From positions 1-8,118 of the forward strand of contig CAKPLV010000032.1 of NCBI GenBank assembly GCA_934167735.1: DNA of 8,118 nucleotides, written 5' to 3'. This stretch comes from an uncultured Clostridia bacterium (GTDB lineage Bacteria > Bacillota > Clostridia > TANB77 > CAG-508). Of this stretch, positions 1 through 6,857 are shown piece by piece (within the stretch, counting starts at the first letter, position 1; each line of letters starts with the position of its first letter). The translations under genes and the position numbers were made by a program. A model generated the notes under the pieces. That model had not been told where the DNA came from. It did no database searches and was given only the letters and a program-made list of their open reading frames with translations.

Positions 1-579
1 TCCTTGTTCATTATGTTTTGCTAAAGCACCAGAAGTTTTTGCCATTTGCATTAATGATATTATTCCTTCTTGCATTCTGGCTCCTCCAGATACGCAAAAT
101 AAAATTAATGGTAATTTTTCTTTTATTGATGTTTCTATTGCTAATGTTATTCTTTCTCCAACACAAGAACCCATACTTCCCATCATAAAATTTCCATCCA
201 TTATACCTAATACTACTTTTTCTCCATTAATTTCACAGATACCACATTTAACTGCTTCATCAATTTTTGTTTTTTCTTGTAATGCTTCAATTTTTTTCAT
301 ATATCCATCAAAATTTAATGGATCTTTTGTATGTATATCTGCTCCTATTTCTTGAAATGTTCCTTCATCAGCAATTTGATTTATTCTTCTTCTGGCTGAA
401 ATTCTAAAATGTTTTCCACAATTTGGACATACACTAAAATTATTGTGTACATCTTCTTTATATAAGATTTCTTGACATTTATCACATTTTACCCATTTTC
501 CAATTAACATATCTGATGCTTTTTCATTTTTAGTCTTTTGACTCTCTTTATTTATTTTTCTTATTTTATCAATTATCAT
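1..579 (-). CDS. accD: acetyl-CoA carboxylase carboxyltransferase subunit beta (partial, C-terminus beyond window)
   Basis: This is the beta subunit of the cytosolic carboxyltransferase that, with AccA, moves the carboxyl group from carboxybiotin on AccB to acetyl-CoA to give malonyl-CoA. The 193 visible residues were translated directly from the minus strand. They show a four-Cys zinc ribbon (C32xxC35 and C51xxC54), matching the N-terminal zinc domain of bacterial AccD. The start of the crotonase-like carboxyltransferase domain follows, including VSGGARMQEG near residues 168-177 and SLMQMAKTSGALAKH after it, both hallmark AccD segments. The ATG at 579 is chosen because GAGGTG lies about 8 bases upstream and the zinc ribbon then sits at the usual distance from the N-terminus. 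The gene overlaps the end of accC by 11 bases, suggesting translational coupling. The rest of the domain, and any following accA, lies beyond the left edge. Confidence 0.95.
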   Translation of the reverse strand, partial: MIIDKIRKINKESQKTKNEKASDMLIGKWVKCDKCQEILYKEDVHNNFSVCPNCGKHFRISARRRINQIADEGTFQEIGADIHTKDPLNFDGYMKKIEALQEKTKIDEAVKCGICEINGEKVVLGIMDGNFMMGSMGSCVGERITLAIETSIKEKLPLILFCVSGGARMQEGIISLMQMAKTSGALAKHNEQG

Positions 580-1906
580 AAGGTTCACCTCTTTTGAATT
601 TACATATTAAATTCTTTTTTAATAAAAGAAGTATTTGATATAAAAATTCACTATTTGTATCAACACCTTCAATTACAAGCTCTGAAAGTGCACTTTTCAT
701 TTTTGCAATTGATTCTTCTCTATTTTTTCCATGCACAATTATTTTTGCAAGCATTGAATCATAATTTTGAGGTATTTTATATCCTGAATAAATTGCTGAA
801 TCAATTCTTATTCCATTACCTCCTGGCAAATTTAGACCTGTTATTTTTCCTGGACATGGCATAAAATTTCTCTCTGGTGCTTCTGCATTTATTCTAACTT
901 CTAAACTATGACCATTAATTTTTATATCTTGTTGTTTATATTGTAATTTTTCACCACTTGCTACTTTTATTTGTTCTTTTATTAAATCAATTCCTGTTAT
1001 CATCTCAGTTACTGGATGTTCAACTTGAATTCTTGTATTCATTTCCATAAAATAAAAATCTTTGTTTTTATCTACTAAAAATTCAATTGTTCCAACATTG
1101 CTATATCCTATTTCTTTAACTGCTTTAACAGCTATTTCTCCCATTTGGCTTCTAATTTTTTCATTTATAATACTACTTGGAGTTTCTTCAAGTACTTTTT
1201 GATTTCTTCTTTGAACTGTACAATCACGTTCTCCAAGATATACACAATTTCCGTATTCATCTGCTAATATTTGAATTTCAATATGTCTTGGATTTTCTAC
1301 AAATTTTTCTATATATATACTATCATCATTAAATGAAATCTTGGCTTCTTGTTTTACAATATCATACTCTTTTTCTAATTCTTCTTGATTGTATGCTATT
1401 CTTATTCCTCTGCCTCCACCTCCTGCAGAAGCTTTTAATATTACAGGATATTTTATTTTTTTTGCAATTTCTATAGCTTCCTTTTTATTATTTATCAAGC
1501 CTTCTGATCCAGGCACAACGGGAACACCAGCATTTTTCATTGTTTCTTTTGCTTTGGATTTATTTCCTAATAATTCTATTAGCTGATATTTAGGTCCTAT
1601 AAATTTTAATCCAATTTCTTCACAAATCTTTGCAAAATTGGCATTTTCAGATAAAAAGCCATATCCTGGATGTATGCTGTCAGCACCTGTTAAACAAGCT
1701 GCTTCTAGTATTGCTTTTATATTTAAATAACTTTTATTTGGTGCACCTGGTCCAATACATATTGCTTCATCTGCTAATTTTCTATGTAAAGAATTTTTAT
1801 CTGCTTCTGAATATACTGCAACTGTTGAAATACCCATTTCTTTGCATGCTCTAATTATACGAACTGCAATTTCTCCTCTATTTGCAATTAATATCTTTTT
1901 TAACAT
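569..1906 (-). CDS. accC: biotin carboxylase subunit of acetyl-CoA carboxylase
   Basis: This enzyme uses ATP and bicarbonate to carboxylate the biotin on AccB. The 445 residues match the usual length of about 450 and align almost without numbering shifts to E. coli AccC. The N-terminal domain begins KKILIANRGEIAVRIIRA. The ATP-grasp domain has K116, K158 with the Gly-rich loop AGGGGRG (161-167), and HIEIQ (208-212). The ERDCTVQRR segment (226-234) follows, then E275, E288, N290 and catalytic R292 in MNTRIQVEHPVTE. The C-terminal tail after about residue 425 is less typical (KFKRGEPYDN), but the frame stays open to the stop. AAAGGAG lies about 8 bases before the ATG. A 12-base gap separates it from fabZ, and its last 11 bases overlap accD. 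All expected catalytic residues are present, so the protein should be active. Confidence 0.97.
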   Translation of the reverse strand: MLKKILIANRGEIAVRIIRACKEMGISTVAVYSEADKNSLHRKLADEAICIGPGAPNKSYLNIKAILEAACLTGADSIHPGYGFLSENANFAKICEEIGLKFIGPKYQLIELLGNKSKAKETMKNAGVPVVPGSEGLINNKKEAIEIAKKIKYPVILKASAGGGGRGIRIAYNQEELEKEYDIVKQEAKISFNDDSIYIEKFVENPRHIEIQILADEYGNCVYLGERDCTVQRRNQKVLEETPSSIINEKIRSQMGEIAVKAVKEIGYSNVGTIEFLVDKNKDFYFMEMNTRIQVEHPVTEMITGIDLIKEQIKVASGEKLQYKQQDIKINGHSLEVRINAEAPERNFMPCPGKITGLNLPGGNGIRIDSAIYSGYKIPQNYDSMLAKIIVHGKNREESIAKMKSALSELVIEGVDTNSEFLYQILLLLKKNLICKFKRGEPYDN

Positions 1907-1918
1907 ATTTTTCTCCTT

Positions 1919-2341
1919 TTAAACTATTGCAAATGTAAGCTCTCCTTTTGCAACAATATTACCATCTACACTTGCAATTGCCTCTCCAACCCCAATAGGG
2001 CCTTTTTTCTTTATAATTTTAACTTCTAATTTTAAAACATCTCCAGGTTTTACAATTTTCTTAAATTTCATTTTATCAATTCCACCAAATAAAGCATTTT
2101 TTCCTTTATTTTCTTCTAGGCTTAAAATTGCAACTGCTCCTGTTTGAGCTAATGCTTCTGTAATTAAAACACCTGGCATTATTGGATTTCCAGGAAAGTG
2201 TCCTTGAAAATACCATTCATTTATATTAACATTTTTATATGCTATTACACTTTCTCCGGCAACACATTCTTCCACTTTGTCAATCATCAAAAATGGTGGT
2301 CTTTGTGGAATTATTTTTTCAATTTCTTCTATACCCAACAT
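1919..2341 (-). CDS. fabZ: 3-hydroxyacyl-ACP dehydratase FabZ
   Basis: FabZ removes water from 3-hydroxyacyl-ACP to give trans-2-enoyl-ACP in the elongation cycle. The 140-residue protein is a single hotdog fold of standard length. It opens with IEKIIPQRPPFLMIDKV (7-23). The active-site strand and helix carry H48 in FQGHFPGNPIMPGV and E62 in LITEALAQTGAV, equivalent to the His/Glu pair known in FabZ. The sequence fits FabZ rather than FabA by its length and its PQRPPFLMID start. Only one base separates its ATG from the accB stop, so its Shine-Dalgarno (GAGGT) lies within the last codons of accB and translation is probably coupled. Whether it can also isomerise trans-2 to cis-3 enoyl-ACP, as some Firmicute homologues do, cannot be told from this sequence. 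Confidence 0.96.
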   Translation of the reverse strand: MLGIEEIEKIIPQRPPFLMIDKVEECVAGESVIAYKNVNINEWYFQGHFPGNPIMPGVLITEALAQTGAVAILSLEENKGKNALFGGIDKMKFKKIVKPGDVLKLEVKIIKKKGPIGVGEAIASVDGNIVAKGELTFAIV

Positions 2342-2342
2342 T

Positions 2343-2762
2343 TTATACCTCTTTTATCTTGAATAATGTTTCTCCATATTCAACTATTTCTTCATTTTTC
2401 TTGCATATTTCAACTATCTCTCCATCAAATTCTGATTCAATTTCATTCATTAGTTTCATAGCTTCTATTATGCATAATACTTGGCCTTTTTTAACAATAT
2501 CTCCAACTTTTACAAATGCTTCTGCCTTTGGTGAAGAACTTTCGTAAAATGTTCCAACCATAGGTGATTTTACTTCTTTATAATTTTCACTTACAATTTG
2601 TTCTACATTTTCTGTTGTTGGCTCATGAGAAACAACTTTTGCTGTATTTTCACTACCTTTATCCATTTTTATTTTTAATCCATCTGGAAATTCTATTTCT
2701 AATGAATCTAATTTTGAATTTCCCATATCTTGAATCATTTTTCTTATATCATTATATTCCAT
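2343..2762 (-). CDS. accB: biotin carboxyl carrier protein of acetyl-CoA carboxylase (BCCP)
   Basis: This 139-residue protein carries the biotin that shuttles CO2 between AccC and the AccD/AccA carboxyltransferase. The N-terminal region (1-35) is the short helical/strand segment typical of AccB. The linker (about 36-62) is short and polar rather than the Pro/Ala-rich linker of E. coli BCCP. The biotinyl domain spans about 63-139. It has the attachment motif EAMKLMNEIE with K103 as the biotinylated lysine, and a thumb-like segment SSSPKAEAF (75-83) that marks true acetyl-CoA carboxylase BCCPs. AAAGGAG lies about 7 bases before the ATG. The gene sits 11 bases after fabF and 1 base before fabZ, the usual Bacillota fabF-accB-fabZ-accC-accD order. 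Confidence 0.97.
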   Translation of the reverse strand: MEYNDIRKMIQDMGNSKLDSLEIEFPDGLKIKMDKGSENTAKVVSHEPTTENVEQIVSENYKEVKSPMVGTFYESSSPKAEAFVKVGDIVKKGQVLCIIEAMKLMNEIESEFDGEIVEICKKNEEIVEYGETLFKIKEV

Positions 2763-2773
2763 ATAAAACTCCT

Positions 2774-4006
2774 TTATATTTTCTTCAATATTATAGTTGC
2801 ATTATGTCCACCAAAGCCTAATGAATTTGACATTGCATATTTTATTTCTACATTTCTACCTTTATTTGGAACAATGTCTAAATCACATTCTTCATCAGGA
2901 ACTTTGTAATTTATTGTTGGTGGTACAAAACTATCTTCAATTGCTTTTGCACATACAATTGCTTCAACTCCACCTGCTGCACCTAATAGATGTCCTGTAT
3001 TTCCTTTTGTTGAACTAACCATAACTTTTTTAGCATATTCTCCTAATGCTGTTTTTATAGCAGATGTTTCTCCTGAATCATTTAAATGTGTTGAAGTTCC
3101 ATGTACATTTATATAATCAATTTCACTTGGATTAATCTTTGCTTCTTCAATTGCTATTTTCATAGCTCTTGCTCCACCTTCTCCACCTGGAGCTGGTGAT
3201 GTTATATGATAAGCATCAGATGTTGCACCATAACCAACTATTTCTGCATAAATTTTAGCCCCTCTTTTTTTGGCATGTTCATATTCTTCAAGAACTACAA
3301 CTCCTGCACCTTCTCCCATTACAAATCCACTTCTTTCCTTGTCAAAAGGAATACTTGCTCTGTTTTTATCTGTGACTTGTGTTAATGCTTTAATATTGGC
3401 AAAACCTGCTATTCCAGATGGAGTTATTGATGCTTCTGTTCCTCCTGCAATTATAATATCTTGATAACCATTTTTTATCATTCTATAACTTTCTCCAATG
3501 CAATGAGTTCCACTAGCACATGCTGTTACCATTGAAATAGATTCACCTTTTGTACCTAAATCTATAGTTACATTTCCTGCAGCCATATTTCCAATTGACA
3601 TTGGTATATACATAGGAGAAACTCTATCTGGACCTTTTTCAATTAAGTTTCTATTATCTTTTTCAATTGTAGATAATCCACCTATTCCTGAACCTAATAT
3701 AACTCCTACTCTTTCCATATTTTCTTCATCTTTATTAAGTCCACTATCTTTCCAAGCTTCTCTTGAAGCTACAACTGCAAAATGTGAAAATCTATCCATT
3801 CTTTTAGCTTCTCTTCTATCAAAATGATCTTCTGGATTGAAATTTTTTACTTCTGCTCCAAGTTTTACTTTAAAATTAGAAACATCATATGATTTTATTT
3901 CATCAATTCCACATTCTCCATTTTTTATTGCTTTCCAAAATTCTTCAACATTATTTCCTATTGGAGTAATTGCTCCTAATCCTGTTATTACAACTCTTCT
4001 TTCCAT
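2774..4006 (-). CDS. fabF: beta-ketoacyl-ACP synthase II
   Basis: FabF condenses malonyl-ACP with acyl-ACP to lengthen the chain by two carbons. The 410 residues match the family length. The thiolase-fold catalytic set is complete: C163 in VTACASGTHCIG, H302 in NVHGTSTH, K334 and H339 in STKGNTGHLLGAAG. The C-terminal SNSLGFGGHNATI segment (393-405) contains the Phe that gates the acyl pocket in FabF enzymes. The Cys-His-His triad excludes the KASIII (Cys-His-Asn) type, and the single complete active site excludes a chain-length factor. The start is the ATG preceded by AAGAGGA, 21 bases after the fabG stop, which is the largest gap inside the fabD-accD block. As the only elongating synthase in the window it may handle all chain lengths, but other copies could lie elsewhere. 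Confidence 0.97.
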   Translation of the reverse strand: MERRVVITGLGAITPIGNNVEEFWKAIKNGECGIDEIKSYDVSNFKVKLGAEVKNFNPEDHFDRREAKRMDRFSHFAVVASREAWKDSGLNKDEENMERVGVILGSGIGGLSTIEKDNRNLIEKGPDRVSPMYIPMSIGNMAAGNVTIDLGTKGESISMVTACASGTHCIGESYRMIKNGYQDIIIAGGTEASITPSGIAGFANIKALTQVTDKNRASIPFDKERSGFVMGEGAGVVVLEEYEHAKKRGAKIYAEIVGYGATSDAYHITSPAPGGEGGARAMKIAIEEAKINPSEIDYINVHGTSTHLNDSGETSAIKTALGEYAKKVMVSSTKGNTGHLLGAAGGVEAIVCAKAIEDSFVPPTINYKVPDEECDLDIVPNKGRNVEIKYAMSNSLGFGGHNATIILKKI

Positions 4007-4027
4007 TTTTATCCTCTTTTCTTATTA

Positions 4028-4765
4028 TCAAATCATTCCACCATCAATATTTAACACTTGCCCTGTTATATATGAACTTTCTTTACTTCCCAAGAAATAA
4101 ACTGCATTTGCAATATCTTCTGGTGTTCCCATTCTTTTCATTGGTATTTGTGAATTTATTTGACTTTTTTGTTCATCATTTAATACATCTGTCATATCTG
4201 TTTTTATAAAACCTGGTGCAACAGCATTTGCTCTTATATTTCTTGAAGCTAATTCTTTTGCAACACTTTTGGTAAACCCTATTATACCTGCTTTAGATGC
4301 TGAATAATTACATTGTCCTGCATTTCCTGCTACTCCAACCACTGATGAAATATTTATAATTCTTCCATTATGTTTTTTCATCATATATGGTACAACTGCT
4401 TTTGTTGTTATAAATGTACCTTTTAGATTGATTTCAATTACTTTATCAAAATCTTCTTCTTTCATTCTAATTAACAACATATCTCTTGTTATTCCAGCAT
4501 TATTTACTAAAACATCAATTCTTCTGAATTTTTCTATTATTGCTTTTGTTAGTGTTTCTACTTCATCAGTCTTTGATACATCTGCTTTTTGTATTAGACA
4601 TTCTACTCCCCTATTTTTAAATTCTTTTTCAAGAGCTTGTGTATCTGTTTTGTCTGAAACATAATTAATTGCTACATTATATCCATTTTCTGCGAATTTT
4701 AATGCTATTGCTTTTCCAATCCCTCTTGAACCACCTGTTACAAATACAACTTGTTTATCTTCCAT
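4028..4765 (-). CDS. fabG: 3-oxoacyl-ACP reductase FabG
   Basis: FabG reduces 3-ketoacyl-ACP to 3-hydroxyacyl-ACP, normally with NADPH. The 245-residue protein is a classical short-chain dehydrogenase. It has the cofactor loop TGGSRGIG (10-17), NNAG (88-91), structural N113, and the catalytic S141, Y154 and K158 in ISSVVGVAGNAGQCNYSASK. The C-terminus ends with ITGQVLNIDGGM, the FabG-type ending. The position between fabD and fabF supports FabG over other SDR enzymes. The ATG has AAGGAGG about 5 bases upstream, and this site lies inside the last codons of fabD. The genes overlap by 11 bases, so FabD and FabG synthesis is likely coupled. Confidence 0.97.
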   Translation of the reverse strand: MEDKQVVFVTGGSRGIGKAIALKFAENGYNVAINYVSDKTDTQALEKEFKNRGVECLIQKADVSKTDEVETLTKAIIEKFRRIDVLVNNAGITRDMLLIRMKEEDFDKVIEINLKGTFITTKAVVPYMMKKHNGRIINISSVVGVAGNAGQCNYSASKAGIIGFTKSVAKELASRNIRANAVAPGFIKTDMTDVLNDEQKSQINSQIPMKRMGTPEDIANAVYFLGSKESSYITGQVLNIDGGMI

Positions 4766-5690
4766 CAGTTCCTCCTTGAATAAATTTTTCTAAATTCTCT
4801 AAATTATTAATATTAAAAATTTCTGCTTCTGGATAATCTTTTTTTATAAATCCTGTCAAGACTTTACCTGGTCCAATTTCTACAACTCTTTCAATTTTCT
4901 CTTTTTTTAATTGATCAATTATTTTATCAAATCTTACAGGACTAAATATATGTTTTGCTAATATATCTTTAAAATCATCTGTTGCTTTATATATTTCTCC
5001 ATCTATATTTCTTACAACTTTTATTTGATTTCCACTTTTAAAATTAATTTTTTGAAGTTCTTTTTCATACATTTCTTTAGCCTTTTCTAATTTTATTGTA
5101 TGAAATGGTCCTGATGTTTTTAATTTTACGATTTTCTTAGCACCTGCTTCTTTTAATTTTTCTGTTGCTTCTTCTATTCCTTTTTGTGAACCAGATATTA
5201 CTGTTTGCATTTTTGAATTGTAATTTGCTGGTACAACAAATTCATCAATACTATTGCAAATTTCTTCGATCTTTTCAGATTCAAGCCCAATAACTGCTGA
5301 CATTTCATAATTTTCATTTGGAAGATAATTTCCCATTAAATATCCTCTTTTTTGAATAAGTTTTACACCATCTTCAAATGATAAATATCCTCCATAAATT
5401 AATGCTGTATATTCTCCAAGACTTAATCCTGCTGTTACATCTGCTGTTACACCATTTTCTTCTAATACTCTTAAAATTGCTAAACTTGTTGTTAATATTG
5501 CTAATTGAGTATTTTCTGTTTTCATTAATTCTTCTTCTGGACCTTCAAAACATATTTTTTTAATATCTATATTGGTTAATTTTTCTACTTTATCATATAT
5601 TTCTTTTGCTATTTCATATTTTTCATATATATCTTTTCCCATTCCTAAATATTGGGCACCTTGCCCTGGAAATAAAAATGCTGTTTTCAT
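4755..5690 (-). CDS. fabD: malonyl-CoA:ACP transacylase
   Basis: FabD transfers malonyl from CoA to the phosphopantetheine arm of acyl carrier protein, supplying the extender unit for FabF and FabH. The 311 residues agree with the family length. Visible motifs are the N-terminal FLFPGQGAQYLGMGKD (5-20), the nucleophile elbow GLSLGEYTAL with S90, R115 in the IQKRG segment, which binds the malonyl carboxylate in this family, and H197 in SGPFHTIKLEKA. The C-terminal half has FSPVRF and VEIGPGKVLTGF. The ATG at 5690 has AAAGGAG about 7 bases upstream. It is the first gene after the candidate terminator at 5780-5806, so it probably heads its own transcript. It overlaps fabG by 11 bases. Confidence 0.97.
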   Translation of the reverse strand: MKTAFLFPGQGAQYLGMGKDIYEKYEIAKEIYDKVEKLTNIDIKKICFEGPEEELMKTENTQLAILTTSLAILRVLEENGVTADVTAGLSLGEYTALIYGGYLSFEDGVKLIQKRGYLMGNYLPNENYEMSAVIGLESEKIEEICNSIDEFVVPANYNSKMQTVISGSQKGIEEATEKLKEAGAKKIVKLKTSGPFHTIKLEKAKEMYEKELQKINFKSGNQIKVVRNIDGEIYKATDDFKDILAKHIFSPVRFDKIIDQLKKEKIERVVEIGPGKVLTGFIKKDYPEAEIFNINNLENLEKFIQGGTDGR

Positions 5691-5713
5691 ATTTTTTCTC
5701 CTTTCCTTTTAAT

Positions 5714-5742
5714 TTTATATAATATTTTTTCTTATTTTTCTA
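5714..5742 (-). promoter_or_regulatory. candidate promoter for the fabD-accD block
   Basis: On the minus strand TAGAAA (5742-5737, 4 of 6 matches to TTGACA) and TATAAA (5719-5714, 5 of 6 matches to TATAAT) are separated by 17 bases. They lie between the terminator hairpin and the fabD ribosome binding site. The implied leader would be very short, about 17 bases. This background is so AT-rich that such matches occur by chance. The main argument for a promoter here is that a terminator precedes fabD. The rest of the 5691-5779 gap shows no clear operator. Confidence 0.3.
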
Positions 5743-5779
5743 TTAGAATGAATGGTCAGAACAAAATAAATTTAGACAT

Positions 5780-5806
5780 AAAAAAATAGCACCTAAGTGC
5801 TATTTT
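5780..5806 (-). terminator. intrinsic terminator after the membrane protein gene
   Basis: A perfect 10-bp inverted repeat (AAAATAGCAC at 5783-5792 against GTGCTATTTT at 5797-5806) with a 4-base loop is followed, on the minus strand, by seven T residues at 5786-5780 that overlap the 3' stem arm. This is the form of a rho-independent terminator for transcripts coming from fabH and the membrane protein gene. The TAG stop of that gene (5802-5800) lies inside the first stem arm, so a ribosome finishing there could interfere with hairpin folding and make termination partial. Only 3 of 10 pairs are G-C, so strength is moderate. Confidence 0.75.
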
Positions 5807-6846
5807 ACTGCTGATACAACACATTTATCTCCTTCATTTTTTAGTGTTATTTCTTGTTTTTCTGTAACAAATGTATCCATTTCTGATTTTGAAACTTCAT
5901 ATGTTGTTTCATTTCCTTTTATATTAATTTCTTTTATTTCTTCAATCATGTATTCTGTTTGAACTCCTGTTGTTTCTTTTATATATAATGCTCCATTATA
6001 GTTTATGAATTCACTAAATTCTGTTTTAATTACATCTTCTGTCATATATTCTTTCATTGCATTTAAAAAGTCTTCATATTTGATTCCAGTCCATTTATAA
6101 TCTATATATTCTTCTGGCAATATTTCGTCTTTTTCTTCTAATGTTACAGGTAAATTTAAACTTGTTAATAAAAATCTTGTTCCTCCTGTTTTTATGTTTG
6201 CAATATTGTCATATTCATATATTACTTTTGAAGCTTTTTCTGTGTCTATTTTTTCTGATAATTGAACTGTCATAACAGCTCTCATTGCTTCATTGTAATA
6301 GTCTTTATATAAGTTTTCTTCTCCATTTATTTCTAATGCATACATATAGCCATCTCTCATTAATGCAAGAATTTTAGCTTTTACTCCTTTGTTTTCTGCT
6401 TGAAATTCCATCCATTGTATTGAATTTATTTCTTGCATTTTTGTATATTCTATTTTTTGATATATTGAATTTTCAAGCATTTGTTTTTTTAGTGCATCAT
6501 TTGTCATATCACTTTTTTCCATGTATACATTTATTCTGATGTCATTATATGTTCCATCTTCATTTTCTATTTTTGGTCCTTGAATATAAAATAATATGCT
6601 TCCATATTCTTTATCTATTACTTCCCATTTATCTGATAACTTTCCTAAATCTATTGTAATTATATTTTTTGAATATAAATTTTGAGTGTATTCTGTTTGA
6701 TTTTCTGTTTGGTTATCTTTATTTTCATTGTTTGGGATTATATTTCCACCTGTTTTTCTAGCAACTACAAATACTATTGCTAAAATTATTAATAAGATTA
6801 TTAAAAATGTTCCAAAATTGAATTCTACGGCTTTTTTCTTTTCCAT
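5800..6846 (-). CDS. unrecognised membrane-anchored extracytoplasmic protein, possible PsbP/DcrB-like plus NTF2/IseA-like domains
   Basis: I do not recognise this 348-residue protein with certainty. It starts with a Lys-rich cytoplasmic tail (MEKKK) and one hydrophobic helix at about 13-29 (FLIILLIILAIVFVVA). A polar Asn/Gln/Glu-rich linker follows (about 34-58), so the rest should lie outside the membrane. There is no lipobox Cys, so it looks like a signal anchor. Residues about 60-196 have strand/helix spacing that suggests a PsbP/DcrB-type fold (SILFYIQGP, RINVYMEKSDM, YMYALEINGEENLYKDYYNEAMRAV). Residues about 245-348 resemble NTF2-like or IseA-like extracellular domains of Clostridia (DFLNAMKEYMT, FINYNGALYIKE, CVVSAVK ending). 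Both domain ideas are inferences from pattern alone. The ATG has AGGAGG 5 bases upstream. It follows fabH by 9 bases if the fabH frame is restored, and ends at a terminator, so it is probably co-transcribed with fabH. Confidence 0.8.
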   Translation of the reverse strand: MEKKKAVEFNFGTFLIILLIILAIVFVVARKTGGNIIPNNENKDNQTENQTEYTQNLYSKNIITIDLGKLSDKWEVIDKEYGSILFYIQGPKIENEDGTYNDIRINVYMEKSDMTNDALKKQMLENSIYQKIEYTKMQEINSIQWMEFQAENKGVKAKILALMRDGYMYALEINGEENLYKDYYNEAMRAVMTVQLSEKIDTEKASKVIYEYDNIANIKTGGTRFLLTSLNLPVTLEEKDEILPEEYIDYKWTGIKYEDFLNAMKEYMTEDVIKTEFSEFINYNGALYIKETTGVQTEYMIEEIKEINIKGNETTYEVSKSEMDTFVTEKQEITLKNEGDKCVVSAVK

Positions 6847-6851
6847 TACTT

Positions 6852-6857
6852 CCTCCT
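6852..6857 (-). promoter_or_regulatory. ribosome binding site of the membrane protein gene, overlapping the restored fabH stop
   Basis: AGGAGG at 6857-6852 is spaced 5 bases from the ATG at 6846. The TAG that ends the frame-restored fabH (6858-6856) overlaps its first bases. This compact stop/RBS/start arrangement settles the start of the downstream gene and supports 6856 as the ancestral end of fabH. Confidence 0.85.

Noticed and set aside
603..640. Frameshift near the end of accC, where another frame reads KKEFNM then stops
   Set aside because: The alternative frame does not restore the family ending any better than the present one, and the actual frame keeps the stop tightly coupled to accD.
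2239..2547. Plus-strand open frames opposite fabZ/accB, and similar ones at 655-864, 3837-4209, 6961-7197 and 7318-7632
   Set aside because: They lie opposite well-identified genes, are Leu/Phe/Ile-rich as expected from the complement of AT-rich coding DNA, and show no family motifs.
5737..5780. Operator-like repeats (GTCTAA, TTCT...AGAA) between the terminator and fabD
   Set aside because: The arms are short, imperfect and AT-rich, and there is no extended symmetry beyond chance.
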